A stretch of 64,000 nt of DNA. It comes from Listeria ivanovii subsp. ivanovii (GTDB lineage Bacteria; Bacillota; Bacilli; Lactobacillales; Listeriaceae). Position 1 is the first letter of the stretch. Each line of letters begins with the position of its first letter. Positions 36,123 through 44,000 of the stretch are shown piece by piece. The DNA is taken from the NCBI RefSeq assembly GCF_900187025.1, contig NZ_LT906478.1, forward strand, positions 728,001 through 792,000. The letters run 5' to 3'. Below the pieces are notes generated by a model. The model saw only the letters and a list, made by a program, of their open reading frames with translations. It was not told the origin of the DNA and ran no database searches. The translations under genes and the position numbers were made by a program.

Positions 36123-36824
36123 TTAAAAATAATAAAGTCCAGCGACAATAAGTGCTGCGACTAGAATCCCAGGAACTAAATTTGCTACCCGAATTTTAGT
36201 TAAGCCAAGCAAATTAAGACCAATGGCTAAAATCATAACACCACCAGTTGCTGTTATTTCATTAATGATAAGTCCCATTAATTCGGCGGGAACAAATTTA
36301 TCAATCTGGGTGGCAAAGAGGGCGATAATCCCTTCAAAAAGAAATACTGGAATGGCAGAAAGCATAACGCCCCAGCCAAGAGTCGTACTAAGCAGTAGGG
36401 CAATAAAACCATCCATAACGGATTTGGTGAAAAGTACGTCATGATTACCACGAATGCCACTATCGAGTGCACCAATGATTCCCATCGCACCAATAACAAA
36501 AATAAGTGTTGATGTTACGAATCCTTTAGCGATATTACTTTTTCCAGTTGCACCAACTTTTCGCTCAATCCAGTGACCAAGCTGATTAAGGTGATAGTCT
36601 ATATTAAGCAGTTCCCCTATAACTGCACCAAAACAAATACTTAAAATAACAATAAGCGAGTTGCTCGTTTTAAAAGCCATTTGAATTCCGAGAACAATAA
36701 CGGATAAACCCATGCCCTTCATTACGGTGTCTTTTATACGCTCAGGGATATTATGTAATTTCATGCCAATTACGGAACCAATCAAAATTCCAAGTCCATT
36801 AACTAGCGCACCAAGTAAAACCAT
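36123..36824 (-). CDS. DUF554 membrane protein (YdfK/YqgA-like)
   Basis: This encodes 233 residues with about seven membrane helices. The family features are GALVNGLGILIGSVIG at the start and GAMGIIGALDSGIRGNHDVL in the middle, with ATGGVMILAIGLNLL near the end. Function is unknown; the family is widespread in bacteria. Confidence 0.85.
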   Translation of the reverse strand: MVLLGALVNGLGILIGSVIGMKLHNIPERIKDTVMKGMGLSVIVLGIQMAFKTSNSLIVILSICFGAVIGELLNIDYHLNQLGHWIERKVGATGKSNIAKGFVTSTLIFVIGAMGIIGALDSGIRGNHDVLFTKSVMDGFIALLLSTTLGWGVMLSAIPVFLFEGIIALFATQIDKFVPAELMGLIINEITATGGVMILAIGLNLLGLTKIRVANLVPGILVAALIVAGLYYF

Positions 36825-36890
36825 TTTATTCCTCCCTTTTAATCAATAACTTTATTATACAGTAACTCACTCGGAATTGGCACAAAAAAA

Positions 36891-36916
36891 TCGAAGGAAC
36901 TATTTTGTCCCTTCGA
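36891..36916 (-). terminator. terminator of the NAD(P)-binding protein gene
   Basis: 36891-36897 pairs with 36910-36916; on the minus strand T7 follows. Confidence 0.8.
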
Positions 36917-36924
36917 CGAAAATT

Positions 36925-37566
36925 TTATTTACCAGCTACTGTAAAGCGTTCGTTTAAATGATTTGGTCGTTCAATTTCATCCAAAATCGCAATTGCGAAA
37001 TCTTCCATGCTGATAAAGCTGTTACCCTCGCTATCGAATAACAGGTGGTTTTTTCCGGATTGATAGCTGCCCGTTCGTTCACCTGGTTCAAACATTGCAG
37101 GAGGACTTATATATGTCCAGCTGAAATGCGACTCGTTTTCTTTTAAATGTGTTAATTGTTCTGCTTGTGCTTTGGCAGTTGGGTAATACGGAGCATCTTT
37201 TAGACCTTTAGACTCCAGCAATGTGTTTCCATTTTCATCAACTTCAAGGCTAGCTGCACCACCTACAACAATTAGCCTAGGTGAGACTGTCCCATTTAAA
37301 ATTTTCATTAGATGTTTAAGTGACGCGACGTGTTTATCAGCTTCTTCTGGACTCGTACCATAAGCATCGATAACGACATTTAAGTCAGATACATCAGAAA
37401 GCGTTAAATCAAATATATCTTTTTGCAAAATATTGATATCTTTATGTGTTTGCGTTATTTTCCCCGCATTCCTCACAATTGCCGTTACCTCATGGCCGTG
37501 ACTTTTAGCTTCTTCTAAAATTCTCGAACCTGCTCGGCCTGTAGCACCAATTATACCTATTTTCAT
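36925..37566 (-). CDS. NAD(P)-binding Rossmann-fold protein (NmrA/YwnB-like)
   Basis: This encodes 213 residues of the atypical SDR class. GIIGATGRAGSRILEEAKSHG is the dinucleotide site, followed by VTAIVRNA, then VVGGAAS and SWTYISPPAMFEPG. The YxxxK catalytic pair of classical SDRs is not evident. It may be an NAD(P)H quinone reductase or redox sensor. Single gene with terminator. Confidence 0.83.
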   Translation of the reverse strand: MKIGIIGATGRAGSRILEEAKSHGHEVTAIVRNAGKITQTHKDINILQKDIFDLTLSDVSDLNVVIDAYGTSPEEADKHVASLKHLMKILNGTVSPRLIVVGGAASLEVDENGNTLLESKGLKDAPYYPTAKAQAEQLTHLKENESHFSWTYISPPAMFEPGERTGSYQSGKNHLLFDSEGNSFISMEDFAIAILDEIERPNHLNERFTVAGK

Positions 37567-37655
37567 GAAAAAAGCCCCCTATTCATTTTTGTGGAATAGA
37601 TTCTCGCTTGATAGAAGAATTATTCCCGAAAGAGGGGACTCGAAAACATTTATTT

Positions 37656-38582
37656 TTAAGATTGTTCTTTTGCAGCAGCAGCTAATTGTCGGATTTTGGC
37701 TGCTGAGTAGATATGAGAAATCGTGAAAATAATTAATGCTAACCATATGAAAATGAAGGCAAATAATTGGATATGGTCAAAACTTTCTTTGAAAAGCAAG
37801 ACCCCGATTGCAAGCATTAAAGTTGGTCCGATATACTGCAAGAAGCCGACCATCGTGTAGCTGATTTTTTTTGCAGCCGTTGCGAAAAGAAGTAGTGGTA
37901 TGGCTGTAACAATTCCCGCACCAACTAATATAATGTTTGTGCTTGCTGGATACTGCATCAACCCGTTCGTGGCGAAAAAGAAAACATAAATAAGTGCAAA
38001 AGGTGTAATAATCAACGTCTCAAGCGTTAAACCTGTCCAAACTGATACCGGAACAAGTTTTTTAATTAAGCCATAAAGAGAGAAAGAAACAGCCATACCA
38101 ATTGCCGCCCACGGGACAGACCCGAGATGCCAAGTTAAAATCAATACGCCGATAGTAGCAGAAATTACCGCAATAACTTCGCCACGACTCAATCGTTCTT
38201 TTAAAATAACCATTGCAAGCAGAACGTTTACAAGTGGATTGATGTAATAACCTAGACTTGCTTCTGTTACATGCCCGCTATTAACTGTATAAATGAATAA
38301 ATACCAATTTACTGTTACTAAAAAGGCTGCTGTAATAATTGCGATGAGTGTTTTAGGTTTCAAAAGAATTGCTTTTGTTTCCTCAAAAACCATCGATGCT
38401 TTCCGTAAACAGACAATCAAAAATAACATAAAAACAAAAGACCATATAATTCTATAGGCCAAAATTTCCATTGGAGGCACATCTGTTACTAACTTCCAGT
38501 ATATTGGAAGTACTCCCCAAAACACATAAGCAAGAGCGCCAGCCATAATTCCGCCTAGTTGTCCATTTTGTTTATTTTCCAT
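37656..38582 (-). CDS. rarD: RarD-type EamA/DMT permease
   Basis: This encodes 308 residues with ten membrane helices in two EamA repeats. The RarD signature is present: GALAYVFWGVLPIYWKL at the start, NWYLFIYTVNSGHVTEASLG and then YYINPLVNVLLAMVIL. RarD proteins were described in chloramphenicol-sensitive strains; the substrate is unknown. ATG 38582 is chosen, with AAAAAGGGGG about 10 nt upstream, over an in-frame ATG 27 nt earlier. Confidence 0.88.
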   Translation of the reverse strand: MENKQNGQLGGIMAGALAYVFWGVLPIYWKLVTDVPPMEILAYRIIWSFVFMLFLIVCLRKASMVFEETKAILLKPKTLIAIITAAFLVTVNWYLFIYTVNSGHVTEASLGYYINPLVNVLLAMVILKERLSRGEVIAVISATIGVLILTWHLGSVPWAAIGMAVSFSLYGLIKKLVPVSVWTGLTLETLIITPFALIYVFFFATNGLMQYPASTNIILVGAGIVTAIPLLLFATAAKKISYTMVGFLQYIGPTLMLAIGVLLFKESFDHIQLFAFIFIWLALIIFTISHIYSAAKIRQLAAAAKEQS

Positions 38583-38650
38583 AGTGATGTTAGCCCCCTT
38601 TTTAAGCAATAAAACTATTTTAGCGTAAAAGGGGTTAGAAAGCTATATAA

Positions 38651-38682
38651 AAATACGAATAGGGTTAGCTATTCGTATTTTT
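38651..38682 (-). terminator. terminator of yceI
   Basis: 12-bp perfect arms 38651-38662 and 38669-38680 with A/T runs at both sides. Confidence 0.9.
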
Positions 38683-38688
38683 AGTGAA

Positions 38689-39219
38689 TTATTTGCTTGC
38701 TTCAATTTGGATGTTTAATTTAACTTCATCGCCGATTAATACGCCACCAGTTTCCAGTGCTGCATTATAGTTCAAGCCAAAGTCTTTACGATTGAATTTA
38801 CCTTTAGCTTCAAAACCAGCCACCATGTTACCAGTGTTAGGATCTTTTCCAGTTCCTTCATAGCTAACTTCTAATGTTATTGGTTTGGTTACTTCACGAA
38901 TAGTTAGGTCTCCAGTAACAACATACTCGTCATCACCATCTGGCGTAATTTTTGTTGCCGTAAATGTGACATGTGGATATTTTTCTACATGAAAGAATTC
39001 TTCACTTTTCAAATGTCCGTCGCGTTGAGCTTGGCGAGTGTCTACGGAAGCGGCATCAACGGAGAAGTTTATTTTAGCTGTTGTTAAATCTTCTGGGTCC
39101 ATTTCGATATCTGCAGAAAAGTTAGCAAATACCCCTTTCAATTTTGATACCATCATGTGTTTTACTTGAAATTCGATTGAACTATGCGCTGGGTCTACGT
39201 TCCATTTTTCTACTGTCAT
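38689..39219 (-). CDS. YceI-family lipocalin-like protein
   Basis: This encodes 176 residues. It starts KWNVDPAHSSIEFQVKHMM, the family opener, with FSADIEMDPEDL, VTFTATKITP, VTGDLTIREVTKPI and NRKDFGLNYN later. YceI barrels bind polyisoprenoid chains. No signal peptide is seen, so it is probably cytosolic. It diverges from a MarR regulator gene 258 bp away; the regulator may control it. Confidence 0.9.
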   Translation of the reverse strand: MTVEKWNVDPAHSSIEFQVKHMMVSKLKGVFANFSADIEMDPEDLTTAKINFSVDAASVDTRQAQRDGHLKSEEFFHVEKYPHVTFTATKITPDGDDEYVVTGDLTIREVTKPITLEVSYEGTGKDPNTGNMVAGFEAKGKFNRKDFGLNYNAALETGGVLIGDEVKLNIQIEASK

Positions 39220-39477
39220 TTTTTCATTCCTCCAAATATGTTTTTTTATAAAAGCATTCTCTTATAATCTAACCTATTTGGGTTGAGATTAAACCTAGTG
39301 AAAAATACTTTTACGAATAAGAAAAAGTGTATTGCTTAACTGTTAATAAATAAACTATACCACACTTACTTTTAATAAGCAACTATAAATTTGTAATAAG
39401 TTTTGTATTTTTTTTGTAAATATGATTGAGTTTTCTTCCTAAAGTGCGTAGAATAGGTTGTAAGAGGAGGTTGAATA

Positions 39478-39939
39478 ATGACAGGTGTGAATACAGATAC
39501 AGAAAATATTAGTGAACTTCTAAAAACTTATTGGTCGATACAGCGAATTTCAGCAGGATATGCTGACCAAAATGCGGCTAGTTTGGGACTGACGCTACAG
39601 CAACTAGCGATGATTAATGTGATTTACGGGACACCAGGAATTTCAGTTGCAGAGTTAACGAAGCGTTTAATTATTACAGGAAGTTCTGCTGCGGCAAATA
39701 TTGACGGATTAATTAGCTTAGGCTTAGTAGTAAAATTAAATAAAACGATTCCAAATGATAGCATGGATTTAACCTTGAGGCTATCCAAAAAAGGGGAAGA
39801 TTTGTCTAAACGATCTACTGCAAACGCATTTATGTACAAAGCAATGATGAAGGTTTTTGAGAATCTTAACGAGACAGAAGTGAAAGAATTGATTCGCTTA
39901 AATAAAAAAGTAGAAACTCTATTAAAAAAAAGTAAATAA
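39478..39939 (+). CDS. MarR-family regulator
   Basis: This encodes 153 residues. A winged-helix core (about 25-105) with LGLTLQQLAMINVIYG, ISVAELTKRLIITGSSAAANIDGLISLGLVVK and the wing follows a helical dimerisation start. SD GAGGAGG. It is divergent from yceI and convergent with the lysine permease. Ligand unknown. Confidence 0.85.
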   Translation: MTGVNTDTENISELLKTYWSIQRISAGYADQNAASLGLTLQQLAMINVIYGTPGISVAELTKRLIITGSSAAANIDGLISLGLVVKLNKTIPNDSMDLTLRLSKKGEDLSKRSTANAFMYKAMMKVFENLNETEVKELIRLNKKVETLLKKSK

Positions 39940-39990
39940 AAACATCTCCTGTCATTCGGGCTAACCTGAATGAACGAGAGATGTTTTTTT
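39939..39990. terminator. bidirectional terminator
   Basis: 39939-39948 pairs with 39978-39987; inner pairs ATTC/GAAT continue the stem. Between converging marR and lysine permease genes. Confidence 0.88.
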
Positions 39991-41449
39991 ATTTTTTATC
40001 AAATTTACAATCTTCTAATGGAATAACTTTGGTTTTATTCACAAATTTAAAGGATAACCAGAAAATAAGGAAGATAGGTAGGCCAATATAAGAGATACCA
40101 ATTTTTTGCCACCAAGCAGGATTAGCAAATTGTGGTTCTAAAAAGGCAGCATAGTCTTGACCGATGATAACTAAAATACATAAAACTAGTGCAAGAATAG
40201 GACCAAATGGGAAGAATTTTGCTCTATATTTAAGTTCATTTAAATCATGTCCTTGTTTAATGAACGCTTTTCGGAATCGGTAATGGCTGATAGCAATACC
40301 AACCCAAGCGATAAAACCAGTTAAGCCAGATGCGGACAATAACCAAGTATAAATAACCATGCCATTCTCAGTCAAAGTAGTAATAAAGGTCATTGCTCCA
40401 ACAATAGTTGTTACAATTAAAGCTGCCATTGGAATACCACGTTTGTTGACATTTCCTAAAAAACGTGGTGCTTTTTTATCACGCGCCATTGCCCAGAGCA
40501 TTCTAGTGGAAGCATACAAGCCTGAGTTACCAGCTGATAGTACGGATGTAAGAATGACAGCATTCATCACTGATGCCGCAAAAGCAAGTCCAGCTTTTTC
40601 AAAAACAAGTGTAAAGGGACTGATTGCTACATCGGTTGCATCCGCGCTAAGTAAGTTTGGGCTAGTATAAGGAATAATCATCCCAATAATGAAAATCGCA
40701 AAAATGTAAAATAATAAAATCCGCCAGAAAACTTGTTTAATTGCTTTCGGAACACTTTTTTCTGGGGTAGCACTTTCACCAGCGGCAATCCCAACCATTT
40801 CAGTTCCTTGAAAAGAAAACCCAGCGATTAAAAAGGTTCCGAGGATAGCGAAGAAACCACCTTTGAATGGTGCATCTCCAGCTGTGAAGTTAGAAAAGCC
40901 AATGACTTCTCCACCAAGAATACCAACAATTGTTAGCACACCTACAATAAGGAAAATAATCACAGTGGCAACTTTGATAATGGAGAACCAATATTCGGAC
41001 TCACCATAAGCTTTCACAGACAAAGCATTTAAACCAAAGATGAGAATTAGAAATATCGCGCTCCACAACCAGGCAGGAGTGTTTGGTAGCCAAAATTGAA
41101 CAATGATAGCAGCTGTTGAAATATCGACTGCAAGCGTGATTGCCCAGTTAAACCAGTAATTCCAACCAAGCGCAAATCCAAAAGCTGGATCAACAAAACG
41201 AGTAGCATACGTACTAAACGATCCTGATACGGGCATATAGGTAGCCATTTCACCTAAACTAGTCATTAAAAAGTAAACCATAATTCCAATAGCGATATAG
41301 GCGACGAGTGCGCCACCAGGACCTGCAGTATGAATCGCATTCCCGCTCGCTAAAAATAACCCGGTCCCAATAGAACCACCGATGGCAATCATAGATAGAT
41401 GTCTCGTTTTTAAGTCACGACGAATTTCGCCGTGTGTTTCTTTTTCCAA
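39989..41449 (-). CDS. lysP: lysine-specific APC permease
   Basis: This encodes 486 residues with twelve membrane helices. The first helix has RHLSMIAIGGSIGTGLFLAS, followed by GALVAYIAIGIMVYFLM, and GTEMVGIAAGESATPEKSVP later. These and the long C-terminal EDCKF end match LysP rather than other AAT permeases. The start is TTG 41449 with GGGAG 7 nt upstream. Expression is placed under a lysine riboswitch with terminator upstream, so uptake falls when lysine is plentiful. Confidence 0.9.
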   Translation of the reverse strand: MEKETHGEIRRDLKTRHLSMIAIGGSIGTGLFLASGNAIHTAGPGGALVAYIAIGIMVYFLMTSLGEMATYMPVSGSFSTYATRFVDPAFGFALGWNYWFNWAITLAVDISTAAIIVQFWLPNTPAWLWSAIFLILIFGLNALSVKAYGESEYWFSIIKVATVIIFLIVGVLTIVGILGGEVIGFSNFTAGDAPFKGGFFAILGTFLIAGFSFQGTEMVGIAAGESATPEKSVPKAIKQVFWRILLFYIFAIFIIGMIIPYTSPNLLSADATDVAISPFTLVFEKAGLAFAASVMNAVILTSVLSAGNSGLYASTRMLWAMARDKKAPRFLGNVNKRGIPMAALIVTTIVGAMTFITTLTENGMVIYTWLLSASGLTGFIAWVGIAISHYRFRKAFIKQGHDLNELKYRAKFFPFGPILALVLCILVIIGQDYAAFLEPQFANPAWWQKIGISYIGLPIFLIFWLSFKFVNKTKVIPLEDCKFDKK

Positions 41450-41489
41450 ATCATATCTCCCTTTCTATCTTTAGAGGAAAGTGCGCAAA

Positions 41490-41518
41490 AACAGCCAATC
41501 TGTGAGAAATTGGCTGTT
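41490..41518 (-). terminator. riboswitch-controlled terminator of lysP
   Basis: 10-bp arms 41490-41499 and 41509-41518 with T5 on the minus strand, 41 nt before the lysP start. Confidence 0.88.
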
Positions 41519-41526
41519 ACATATTT

Positions 41527-41705
41527 TACCAACATCTTGATTGTCAGATAGCACATCTATAAGAAATTTCGACAAATTCTTATAGCAGTCCAGCACCTTT
41601 TGGCAACTGTCCCAACAACTATTCTTAAACAAAGAGAAAATAGTCACTTCGGCAATCATCCTGTTCGTTTTTTGTCATGGGCGTCTTTGTTTCGCCTCTA
41701 AAAAA
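41527..41705 (-). ncRNA. lysine riboswitch (L box) upstream of lysP
   Basis: Read on the minus strand, the conserved L-box blocks appear in order: AGAGGCGAAACAAAGACGCC, ATGATTGCCGAAGTG, then GGGACAGTTGCC, GGACTGCTATAAGAA pairing with TTCTTATAG, and GTGCTATCTG closing the core. The spacing fits the roughly 175-nt aptamer. The terminator follows at once. In Listeria a lysine riboswitch is known at this permease. Exact ends are estimated. Confidence 0.85.
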
Positions 41706-41808
41706 ATACTAGTGAATCTTGCAACCTCTACCTCACCATTTGGATGAGGGTTTATATTTAATTATTTACCCATAATAACGGAAAAAGAGCGATTTGGCAA
41801 TAGCTTTT

Positions 41809-42570
41809 TCAGTAATATTGTAGGGCTTCTTTGATGGTGCTATAAGTCGTTAAGGATGACAAGTTTTCTTCATAGCGGATTAAGGTCATCGCGAATTTGG
41901 GTGAAATACCGGTGATTATGAGCTCTACGCCAGTTAATTTCATAAAGCCATGAAACTTCACAAGATTCATTACAGCATCTTCATTGAATTCAGCTAGACC
42001 AGAAAGATCCATAATTAAGTAATCTTCTTTGCCATTATCCATGTACTCACTTACATACTCAGACATGTTTTGGAGTCGATCGTTGGTTAATGAGCCAATC
42101 AAAGGCAAGACACAAATATTATCTTTAATTGGGACAATTGGTGTGGAAAGTTTTTCAATTTCTCGTAATGATTTTTCGAGTTCCAGTTGGTAGTTATGTT
42201 CTGTTGTAATGTCTTTTTGAATACCAACAAAATATAAATGATTATTGTCATCATAAATTGGTTCAATTGTAAGCTCATTCATGAAAGAACTGCCATTTTT
42301 GCGATAATTTTTTAGTAAAGCGTTGGCGGTTGTTTTGTTATGAACAGCATAACGAATCTTTTCGACTTCATCTTTATCTGTATCTTCCCCTTGTAAAAAG
42401 TGACAATTAGAGCCAAGGGCATCTTCTTTTGTATAACCGGTAATATTTTCAAAGCCAGTGTTTACAAAAATGATTGGATTGTTTTTTTGCTCGGCATCAG
42501 TAATAATTACCCCTACGCTAGATAAATTTAATGCTTCTAAAATAATATCAAATTTTGGATAAGCAGCCAT
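41809..42570 (-). CDS. LOV-STAS blue-light receptor (YtvA/Lmo0799-like)
   Basis: This encodes 253 residues. The LOV/PAS domain (about 10-115) has the photoactive motif GSNCHFLQG with Cys56, then NYRKNGSSFMNEL and FVGIQKDIT; a linker helix and a C-terminal STAS domain (about 140-253) follow. FMN bound here forms a cysteine adduct in blue light; the STAS domain acts in the stressosome to switch on sigma-B. I use ATG 42570, with GGGGGAG about 11 nt before it, giving the length known for Lmo0799. Monocistronic. Confidence 0.93.
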   Translation of the reverse strand: MAAYPKFDIILEALNLSSVGVIITDAEQKNNPIIFVNTGFENITGYTKEDALGSNCHFLQGEDTDKDEVEKIRYAVHNKTTANALLKNYRKNGSSFMNELTIEPIYDDNNHLYFVGIQKDITTEHNYQLELEKSLREIEKLSTPIVPIKDNICVLPLIGSLTNDRLQNMSEYVSEYMDNGKEDYLIMDLSGLAEFNEDAVMNLVKFHGFMKLTGVELIITGISPKFAMTLIRYEENLSSLTTYSTIKEALQYY

Positions 42571-42722
42571 CTGCGTGATTCTCCCCCTTTGTAAATACAC
42601 ATCTATCATAACACGGTAACGCGTGAAATCCCAATGTCTAATTTGTGAATAAAATACAGGCAAAACAGTAAAAGAGAAATAAAATTAAAGTAGGTGTATA
42701 ATAGAAGAAGAGGTGATAAGTT

Positions 42723-43079
42723 ATGTTTATAACATTTACAAACAGCGCTAAAGAACGGCTCAATGCACTACGAGCTGGACTTTCAGGGCAACTACATTTG
42801 TATTATGACATGGAAGGTTGCTCATGTGAAAACAGTGGTATTTTTACACTTCGCTTGGTGGAAGAACGTACAAAAGAAGATGATGAAATCGAGTCAAACA
42901 TTGGCCCTATTTTAATTAAACGTTGGACGGAGATGTTTTTAGAAGACGAGCTGACGATTGATTATGACGATATAGAAAAAACAATGATGTTAAAAAGTGA
43001 TGGTCAGTATTATAATCGTAATTTGTTGCTCGTAACGGATGAAGATGAAGTGATTAGCTGTCCAATTGGGGCAAAATAA
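42723..43079 (+). CDS. HesB/IscA-like Fe-S biogenesis domain protein (YqkB-like)
   Basis: This encodes 118 residues. It is shaped like the HesB/IscA domain: ITFTNSAKERLNALR, LHLYYDMEGCSCENSG and DELTIDYDD. Cys pair CSC is present at residues ~32-34 and Cys113 near the end, whereas a full CxC C-terminus of IscA is lacking. An iron-sulfur role is by family only. SD AGAGGTG. Confidence 0.75.
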   Translation: MFITFTNSAKERLNALRAGLSGQLHLYYDMEGCSCENSGIFTLRLVEERTKEDDEIESNIGPILIKRWTEMFLEDELTIDYDDIEKTMMLKSDGQYYNRNLLLVTDEDEVISCPIGAK

Positions 43080-43095
43080 TATTATCGATGTGAAG

Positions 43096-43126
43096 CCTAG
43101 GATTAATAGCTATCCTAGGTTTTTTG
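43096..43126 (+). terminator. terminator
   Basis: 43096-43103 pairs with 43112-43119, then T6. Confidence 0.9.
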
Positions 43127-43234
43127 ATGAAAATTTCATGAGAATGTGGTGAAACTTTAGTCATATAGTGACACTGTCTTCAGATTTGTAGTAACATGGA
43201 ATAGGGAAGTTATACATATGGAAGGAGTGTCACG

Positions 43235-43873
43235 ATGGAACAACCATCAGTAGATGAACTGAAGAACTGGCGAAATGTTATGCTTCTTCATCGTTTTGCT
43301 TTAGAAGAAGTAAATACGAAACTTAAAATATTAAATGAAGAATTTCAATTTATTCATGATTATAATCCAATGGAACACTTGAAGTCTCGGGTAAAATCAT
43401 TAGAAAGCATCGGTGCAAAACTGGAAAAGAAAAATCTGGATATCACCCCAGAAAATGCCTTAAAGCATGTCCATGATATTGCGGGAATTCGTATTACTTG
43501 TTCTTTTGTATCGGATATTTTTAGAATTCATGAAATGCTTGCAGGTCAAAATGATATTACGATTTTACGAGTAAAGGATTACGTGACAAATCCAAAACCA
43601 AATGGCTACCGGAGTTTGCATTTACTTTGTGAGGTACCTGTTTTCTTAACAAATCGTTCCGAGAAAATGACCGTGGAAATTCAAATCCGTACAGTTGCGA
43701 TGGATTTTTGGGCGAGCCTGGAACATAAGATTTACTATAAGTATCAACAAGAAGCGCCAGTTGAATTAGTCAAAGAATTGCAAGACGCTGCGAGAATAAT
43801 CACTCACTTAGATGAGAAAATGAAAAACTTAAATGATCAAATTGATCAGTATAAAAAAGAGAAAGAAAATTAA
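43235..43873 (+). CDS. relP: small alarmone synthetase RelP-like (ppGpp synthetase)
   Basis: This encodes 212 residues containing only the RelA/SpoT synthetase domain. Key stretches are SRVKSLESIGAKLEKK, HDIAGIRITC, DYVTNPKPNGYRSLH and EIQIRTVAMDFWASLEHKI. No hydrolase or TGS domain is present. It makes (p)ppGpp from GTP/GDP and ATP. Listeria have two such enzymes; the position next to NhaP and near the LOV gene corresponds to RelP of L. monocytogenes, though the RelP/RelQ split is inferred from context. Confidence 0.88.
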   Translation: MEQPSVDELKNWRNVMLLHRFALEEVNTKLKILNEEFQFIHDYNPMEHLKSRVKSLESIGAKLEKKNLDITPENALKHVHDIAGIRITCSFVSDIFRIHEMLAGQNDITILRVKDYVTNPKPNGYRSLHLLCEVPVFLTNRSEKMTVEIQIRTVAMDFWASLEHKIYYKYQQEAPVELVKELQDAARIITHLDEKMKNLNDQIDQYKKEKEN

Positions 43874-43879
43874 ATATAG

Positions 43880-43934
43880 AACAGCTTTATTTCTTTGTAT
43901 GACTAATTAATAGAAAGAAATAAAGCTGTTTTAT
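43880..43934 (+). terminator. terminator after relP
   Basis: Perfect 17-bp arms 43880-43896 and 43914-43930. Confidence 0.9.
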
Positions 43935-44000
43935 ATTTGCGGGATAGTTCATTTTGCTTCATAATAATAGGGGAGAAAAACGAAGGGGGGCTTATACATA

